Made by a program: the position numbers and the translations under genes. 64,000 nt of DNA, from positions 39,028,626 through 39,092,625 of the forward strand of contig JAYGXS010000004.1 of NCBI GenBank assembly GCA_036362985.1, given 5' to 3'. Shown in pieces: positions 58,587 to 64,000 of the stretch (positions are counted from its first letter, which is position 1; every line of letters starts with the position of its first letter). The notes beneath the pieces were generated by a model that was not told the origin of the DNA, did no database searches, and saw only the letters and a list, made by a program, of their open reading frames with translations. This DNA is from Ligula intestinalis. Its lineage: Eukaryota; Platyhelminthes; Cestoda; Diphyllobothriidea; Diphyllobothriidae.

Positions 58587-60060
58587 TTAATCCTTATAAA
58601 GTAGGATGTCGTTGTCGATATAAAGGTGGGGCCATTGGTTGCGAATGATATAGGCTTCTTCGGGCGAACCTGTCAGATCTTTATCGGAAGGTCGCTGGTG
58701 ACCGCGGAAGAGATGGTCGTACACGATGGCCGTGTCAGGGTCCGTGCTTCGGGCGATGGCCCAGTGATGGAGTGAACTTGGGTCAGCTTGGATAGCATGA
58801 ATGTGACTACCAGCAGACTGAATATCAGAGGGATCGTCTGTATGTGGGCGGCGGGAGGAGGCGTCCGCGATGGCATGCTGTTTACCGGGTCGGTAAGTGC
58901 AGGAATAGGTGAACTGTTGGAGGACTTCTTGCCACCGGGCTAGGCGTCCTTCAGCATCTTTAGTGCGTTCTAGCCAAAGGAGGACTTTGTGGTCTGTGCA
59001 AATAACAAAGGGTTTGCCCAGTTGGTAGGGGCGAAATTTCCTGACAAAGGTGACAACGGCTAACAGTTCCCTGTCGTAAACGGAAAAGTTCCTCTCGGTT
59101 TTTGTACGGGTCCTTCTTGCAAAACAGACGGCTCTCTCGCCACCCTCCGCATCTGCCTGGGAGAGCACTGCACCAATCACAAAATCGCTGGCGTCGGTGT
59201 CGAGAATAAATGGCGAGGCCGACTCCGTGGTGTTTGGAAGCATGAGGATTGGCGCGGAGCACAGACGTACCTTGAGGTCGTCGAAAGCGGCTTGGCACTC
59301 CGCCGTCCAACAAAACGCTTTTTTGGGGCTTTTCTCTGTCAATTGATACAGCGGGCGCCCTATCCGCGAGAAGTTTGTAATGAAGCGCCTATAATGCGAG
59401 GCGAATCCGAGAAAACTGCGTACTTCGGTGGCGGTTGTCAGCGTTGGCCATGAGCGGATAGTCTCGATCTGTTTGGTACTTATTTCGATACCGGCAGAAC
59501 TTATAACGTGTCCTAGGTAAATAACCTTTTTGCGCAGGAAACGGCACTTCTTGGGGTTGAGAGTGAGGCCTGCTTCTCGTAGTGCTGTCAAGACTGCGCA
59601 AAGGCTGTTGTTGTGTTCCTTGATCGTTTTACCGAAACCTATCACATCGTCCAGATAAATGAGGCATTGTCGGGGATGTAGGTGTGCCAATACAACTTGC
59701 ATAAGACGTTGGAAAGTGGCCGCTACGTTGCAGAGCCCGAAGAGCCTGGTCTCGAACTCCTACAGTCCTTGAGGGAGAATAAAGGCAGTTTTCTGTCGGT
59801 CTGCTGGTTCAACCTCTACTTGCCAGTATCCGGATTTGAGATCCAGAGTCGAAAACCAATGAGACCCGGCTAGGGCGTCGAGTGTACAGTCTATGCGGGG
59901 TAGGGGAAACGAGTCACGGGTAGTGACTGCGTTTAACCGGCGGTTATCACCGCAAAAACGTACTTTCCCGTCTTTCTTGGGGACCAATGTCACTGGGGAC
60001 GCCCAAGGGGAACGTGAAGGCTTGATTACTCCCGCAGCTGGCATCGTGTCTTAAAGTTTG
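58587..60060 (-). pseudogene. Gypsy G5 reverse transcriptase and RNase H
   Basis: RT fingers: [39 protein letters not shown] and the first catalytic Asp in [14 protein letters not shown]. After a stop near 59,760 the frame continues with CLIYLDDVIGFGKT (catalytic YLDD), GLTLNPKKCRFLRKKVIYLG, EVRSFLGFASHYRRFITNFS (thumb), then RNase H: ILDTDASDFVIGAVLSQ, YDRELLAVVTFVRKFRPYQL, CTDHKVLLWLERTKDAEGRL and YRPGKQHAIADASSRRP. The 371-codon uninterrupted piece at 58,587-59,702 shows how recent the copy is. Confidence 0.9.
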
Positions 60061-60113
60061 TCGACTTCGTCCTGGAGATGTGCCAGAATACGACGGGGGA
60101 GCTGCCACATAGG

Positions 60114-60965
60114 CTAAGCTGTGCCCGTATCGATGGCGTGGCGTATACAGTCAGTGCGGCCAAGGGAACGGTCATCCAAGGCAAAAACGTCGTGAAAATC
60201 TAGTAGCATCGCCTTGAGGGAAGTGGTGTCAGCACCAATGAGGGTTTCCTTAGATAATACGTCGTAAACAATTGTAGGTGGAAATTGCATGGCTGCTTGG
60301 ATAGCGGCGCAAGCGGATACCTTATCATAAGTAACCGGCGATGGGTTGGGCTCAGCGGCTGTGCATCGAAACTGGATCTTCCTATCCTGAACATCAATGC
60401 AGCAACCATACTTGGACAAGAAATCTGTGCCCAGTAAGATATCCCATGTCAGGTTAGGAACTACTATAAAAGTATGCTCTGCCATTAGAGGTGGGAATTT
60501 AACCGCGAGAGAAACAGAACCAAGTGAGCGTAACGGCGAGCCGTCGGCCGTGTTTAACCGTATTGTACTCCCAGGGGGTTCCTCCTGAATGCAACCCGAA
60601 GATGGGATAATACGTGGATTGACGAGGGAAATTGAAGCGCCCGTGTCAATCAAAGCGGCTACTAGCCCTTTTATCAATTGTGGCGTGTGCATAAAAAGAT
60701 GCAAAAGAGGAAACAGCATTGGTACATGAAGTAACCGGAAGCCTACCCGAGGTCTTCTTGCAGGCGCAGGTGTGCTCGCTCGACACGTAAGGACCTCCGG
60801 CTGTGGGTGGTGTCCATCGGCGGCGGTTGAATCCAAACCGGTTGTTGTTGTGGAATGGACGGTGTTGATTAGCTTGTCGGGGTCCAGAGTCGTTCTGGTG
60901 AGTGAAAGAGGATGAAGGTAGAGGTTTATCGTAACCGTACAGGTCCTGTGAGTGTTCGCCACCAC
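60114..60965 (-). pseudogene. Gypsy G5 aspartic protease region
   Basis: The aspartic protease active-site motif is VAALIDTGASISLVNPRI (about 60,605-60,660), followed by the flap region and TWDILLGTDFLSKYGCCIDV, the usual second conserved block (ILGxDFL). The part of this frame above about 60,720 overlaps the gag frame and is probably not used; the shift between gag and pol near 60,700 may be a natural frameshift or damage. The protease would process the gag-pol polyprotein. Confidence 0.8.
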
Positions 60966-61334
60966 GTAGGAACCTCGCCATCCTGGCCACTGCGTCTTTC
61001 AGGTCTTTGGGGGTTGCAACATGAGTGATTGTGTTAAGGCACTCTTGAGGAGGCCCTTGATGAAAAAGTGCATGATGGTGTTTTCGTTGTCGAAGGAGGA
61101 CAGAGAGGGCCACGCAATCTTGGTGAGTCGCGTCAAGTCATCTGCAAATTGAGTAGGGGTTTCAGAGACCCGCCGTCTGCGGACGAACAAGGCATCGATG
61201 GCCTCCCCAAACGATTGTGTTTCGCCAAGTGTTGTCGACAGGCTGTCACATAGCTCGTCAAACGGTAAGTTGGGATCCACCCCAGCATCAAGCACTCGGT
61301 CTACCTGAAAGGGTGAGAGAGCGTCCAACAGCAT
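60646..61334 (-). pseudogene. Gypsy G5 gag
   Basis: Two overlapping frames. The first (60,999-61,334): LLDALSPFQVDRVLDAGVDP, FGEAIDALFVRRRRVSETPT, FADDLTRLTKIAWPSLSS and MHFFIKGLLKSALTQSL, a capsid-like helical region. After a shift near 61,010: PKDLKDAVARMARFLRGGEH, a basic Asn/Arg/His-rich segment (PFHNNNRFGFNRRRW) and a Cys pair in HTCACKK, a poor nucleocapsid-type zinc site. No clear initiator was identified; the likely start is nearer the 5' LTR. Confidence 0.7.
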
Positions 61335-61430
61335 ATCACTGCGATGTGTAGTAGAGACATTGCGTAAATAGAATTTCGACCTTCTAAGCCAAACCCTGCA
61401 GCGTTTCGCTCAGTAGCTTTGTTGGTTTTG

Positions 61431-61475
61431 TTTTTGGGGGGGGGGGGGGGGGGGCTCCACCGCTGAGCTACCACC
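61431..61475 (-). other. Poly-G run and tRNA-like A box beside the 5' LTR
   Basis: About 20 consecutive G residues on the plus strand (61,435-61,454) adjoin CTCCACCGCTGAGCTACCACC. Read on the minus strand this is GGTGGTAGCTCAGCGGTGGA, matching the pol III A-box pattern of tRNA genes (TAGCTCAGNGG). No 3' half of a tRNA follows, so it is a fragment. Confidence 0.5.
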
Positions 61476-61477
61476 AC

Positions 61478-61995
61478 TGTAGTGTGCGAGCCACTGATCG
61501 AGTTGGAAGAGCCAACGATTTCGTGTTTTGGTACGACCTGGGGCGTCGAACAGACTGTGGGTGTAGACAATCCATCAATTCCTGATCTTCGACTTCTACC
61601 TCTCCTGGGCATATTGGGTAGGAGCTCAAGAAAACTAAAGGAGTAACGCAGTGGTATGATAATAAAGTGCAACTTGGCAGGATCGAACACGGGAAACACG
61701 TCAAAAAGGGAGAGAAGGGGCCAAAGGGAAATACAGAGACAAAAGTAGTGTCAGGGGAGATGAAAAATAGGAAAAGGGTAAAAAGGACCAAACAGAATCA
61801 CGAAGACTCGTCGGTAGGTGTCACCTCCACGGGCTCTATCTTCTGTTCCGATAGCTCACCCTCGTCTTTAACTGTAACAAAGGAGAAGAAACTCAGACAG
61901 CACCACACAGCCTAGTTCTCCTTCAGAAACCGCAGCAAAACTCCCTAAGGCTCTTTTTAGGGCAATTAAAGCAAACGGTGCTCTCTCCTTTCCTA
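61478..61995 (-). repeat. 5' LTR of Gypsy element G5
   Basis: This is the partner of 56,823-57,356. A gap of about 16 bp relative to the other LTR lies near 61,665. An 82-codon Lys-rich open frame (61,667-61,915, plus strand) runs antisense through it and has an 85-codon counterpart in the other LTR; this is expected if the LTRs descend from one sequence and need not be a gene. Confidence 0.85.
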
Positions 61996-62623
61996 GAGCA
62001 AATGCAGGAGGGTATGTCAAGTGAAGTTAATTCAGTAAGAAGGAGTGGTAATATTTAAGTACACGACGTATGGAATGTCTTTGATTTTAAATTGCGTGAC
62101 TGCGAATATTTTGGTAAGAGCATCCATAGATATATTTATGAAGGTGACGTAGAAAAAGATGTGAAAAACGAAAGCATTGGTATTGGTGAATTTCTTATTA
62201 TCGCTAATAGTTATATTGTATGAATTTGAAAATAGGCATCCCGAGAAATGTAATTTGAATTGGATATAATATACACCAACCTTAAAAAGGCCTAGAAAAT
62301 AGACCAACCACAAAAGCAGTCTAATGACCACAGCTGACACAGCATTATCGATTTTTTTGACACGTTTTAAAATGTGAACTGCTCCTCACACTATTTTTCT
62401 CACGTTTGAAGACGACCTAGCGTGCTAGTGTCGAAAATTTACGCATGAAGTTTGTTACCGTTTTCCGAAGAATTTCTCCACCAAATTATATTGTGTTTTT
62501 ATGGATGATGTTTGCTTATGTAAGTTGATCGTTTATTTGTGGAGTAAACTGGTGTGTGCTTTCTATGTGCACTTGCATATGTTAGGAGTATGGTAGACAG
62601 ATGCATGTACATATAATGAATCT

Positions 62624-63602
62624 GTGAGTATATGTGATAGATTTTCTGTGAAGAAGGGTTGTTGTGTTTATGTTGACCTTCAAAGAGTCCATGTGGGAGG
62701 AAGGAAAAGGAGCGCGAAGCCTCAAGTGGAGAGATGCACGAAAACGGAGGAAATAATGCAGTTGATTAACTCCGTGGATTTTGTGGACTATCATCGAGAG
62801 AAAAGGCTTCTTCATGCGGTGTTTCTATGACAAAAGAAACTATTCGTCAACATACGGATGGTTATGTCTTTTCGTGTCGGAAGTGTAGGAGAAAGAAGGC
62901 AGTCAGGAAGGCGTCAGTATTTGAAGGGAGCCACTTGACGATAAGAACTATTTTGAAATTGTGGGTAATGTTCATCAAGGGGTGAAGGAAGTGGAGGACG
63001 AACTGCGGATAGGACACGAAGCAACAGTCAAAGGGTATGCCATATGCCGCGACGTTTGTTTAAGTGCGCTACTGAATAAAGGGACGATCCTGGGAGGACC
63101 GGAGGTCATGGTGCAAGTTGATGAAACCTTAATAAGCCGACGGAAGTATAACGTTGGCAGAAGAAAAAGGCAGCTGTGGTTGCTCGGCATGTACGACTGT
63201 GAGAAGCGGAAGGCGATTGTCGAGCAGGTGAACTGCAGAAGTTGGCCCGCATTAAACTGAGTTATGAAGAAGCGGATAAAGCCGGGTACTGATGTGGTGA
63301 CAGATGCATGGAGTGGCTATAGTGGTCTGGAAGATGAAGGTTATGAGCATGCCACTGTCAATCACCGTAAGCACTTCAAGGATCCAATAACGAAGAAGTA
63401 TACAAATGCGATTGAGATTTACTGGAGCTGGTTGAAAGGGAAGCTGCGGCGAAGTGGTCCTGTGCAAGGACGCTTAATATTGGCCCACGTGCACGAAGTA
63501 CAGTACCGGTTATGGTTTCGTTTTCAATCTATGGACGTGAAATGTTTGTGGGAATTATTTGTGAAGCATGTGGCCGATATGTATGGATTTGAGAAGGCGT
63601 AA
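62624..63602 (+). mobile_element. Merlin DNA transposon transposase, frameshifted
   Basis: This is an ISXO2-like DDE transposase in four frame pieces. 62,624-62,830: MQLINSVDFVDYHREKRLLH. 62,827-62,985: GYVFSCRKCRRKKAVRKASV (zinc ribbon Cys pair) and FEGSHLTIRTILKLWV. 62,961-63,260: TVKGYAICRDVCLSALLNKG, VMVQVDETLISRRKYNVGRR (first Asp), KRQLWLLGMYDCEKRKAIVE. 63,264-63,602: VVTDAWSGYSGLEDEGYEHA (second Asp) and YTNAIEIYWSWLKGKLRR (Glu), ending with LWELFVKHVADMYG. All catalytic residues are kept; three frame breaks inactivate it. Terminal inverted repeats were not found. A relic of the same family is at 31.7-32.0 kb. Confidence 0.85.
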
Positions 63603-63930
63603 GTAAGTGTGGATGTTAAAGTCTGTAAGGTTTTTGTTATTGTAGTTTGATGCAGTTTTATTGTTTGTTTTTGGTCGTGTGAGTTAACTATTGTTGCCGT
63701 TGGACTTAGTTATTGAGTAAAGTACGTGTAAGTGTGTTTTTCTTGTTATATTGTAGTGTGTCGGTTGTCAATGACGTGAAAGAAGCGAGTGGAGTGGGAA
63801 CGTCCTCCGAAGGCGCTGGAGAATAGTGAGGGAAGCTTGTGAGGACGCGGTGAATTGGGCGAGTAAAAGGAGGAACTATCTTGTTTTTTGTTGACGTTGA
63901 TTACGGAACGATGAAAAATTTTAGATGGTA
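63603..63930. other. Merlin 3' flank, no gene seen
   Basis: This is T- and G-rich sequence after the transposase stop. No coding motif was recognised. It presumably contains the Merlin right terminus, which I could not place. Confidence 0.4.
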
Positions 63931-63935
63931 ATTCT

Positions 63936-63975
63936 ACTCCGAAGCTTTTCGGCCTATGTGGGCCTCATCAGGTGA
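63936..63975 (-). ncRNA. Hammerhead ribozyme-like core at the window edge
   Basis: The minus strand reads CTGATGA (63,965-63,971), GGCC, loop CACATA, GGCC, GAAA, then AGCTTC. The conserved core is perfect and stem II is four consecutive G-C pairs. Stem III would be AAG-CUU. Stem I is not evident beyond one pair, but the motif runs toward the window end so its host element is incomplete here. Confidence 0.55.
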
Positions 63976-64000
63976 TGGCAGGTCAACTCTAGTGTAGCAG

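Larger units (their letters stand above)
56823..61995 (-). mobile_element. Near-complete Gypsy LTR retrotransposon G5 (5.2 kb)
   Basis: The element has two LTRs and, on the minus strand in order, gag, protease, RT, RNase H and integrase: the Gypsy (Metaviridae) order. Only a handful of stops and frameshifts interrupt it, and the LTRs differ little, so it is the youngest large element here. A G homopolymer of about 20 bases and a tRNA-like A box lie just inside the 5' LTR. It is a different lineage from G1/G2 and G3/G4, judged from RT and integrase wording. Confidence 0.9.

Overview
The window is eukaryotic and most resembles a repeat-rich flatworm genome. A parasitic neodermatan is likely and a diphyllobothriid-type tapeworm is my best guess, but no sequence here fixes the species. 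The reasons are spliced housekeeping genes with many 30-37 bp introns, and a transposon mix typical of flatworms: CR1-like LINEs, Penelope-like elements, CsRn1-like and Mag-like Gypsy elements, Merlin, and hammerhead-ribozyme-bearing repeats. There are no operons, no CRISPR arrays and no prokaryotic signals.

Two host genes are clear, both on the + strand. (1) The C-terminal part of COG5, a subunit of the conserved oligomeric Golgi tethering complex, in five exons from 4,339 to 12,038; its N-terminal exons lie upstream or were not found. (2) A complete MCM2, a subunit of the replicative MCM2-7 helicase, in twelve exons from 37,338 to 41,948, with Walker A, Walker B, arginine finger and zinc finger all present. 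Their products do not work together; they are simply neighbours.

Almost everything else recognisable is mobile DNA or its remains. 3.07-3.38 kb: Penelope RT relic (-). 7.9 kb: 105 bp pogo-like MITE inside a COG5 intron. 15.6 kb: near-perfect 38 bp hairpin. 15.9-18.5 kb: LINE A (+). 20.1-22.6 kb: Mag-like Gypsy (-), 5'-truncated at a LINE tail. 22.8-25.3 kb: LINE B (+). 25.87-26.45 kb: longer pogo-like element. 26.5-27.1 kb: Helitron helicase fragment (-). 28.7-29.7 kb: internally deleted Gypsy (-). 31.7-32.0 kb: Merlin relic (-). 32.6-33.8 kb: Penelope element (-). 34.0-36.1 kb: LINE C (-). 44.2-49.1 kb: a CsRn1-like Gypsy fragment (+) interrupted by a second, oppositely oriented member (-). 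52.9-55.9 kb: a pile-up of LINE, mariner and Penelope remains plus a short hammerhead-bearing repeat. 56.8-62.0 kb: a near-complete Gypsy element with two LTRs (-). 62.6-63.6 kb: Merlin transposase (+).

The most interesting thread is RNA. At least four hammerhead-like cores can be read: one in a SINE-like repeat (54,641-54,700), two or three just 3' of Penelope endonuclease domains, and one at the window's right edge. The main uncertainty throughout is that all homology calls are from memory of family motifs; no search was run.
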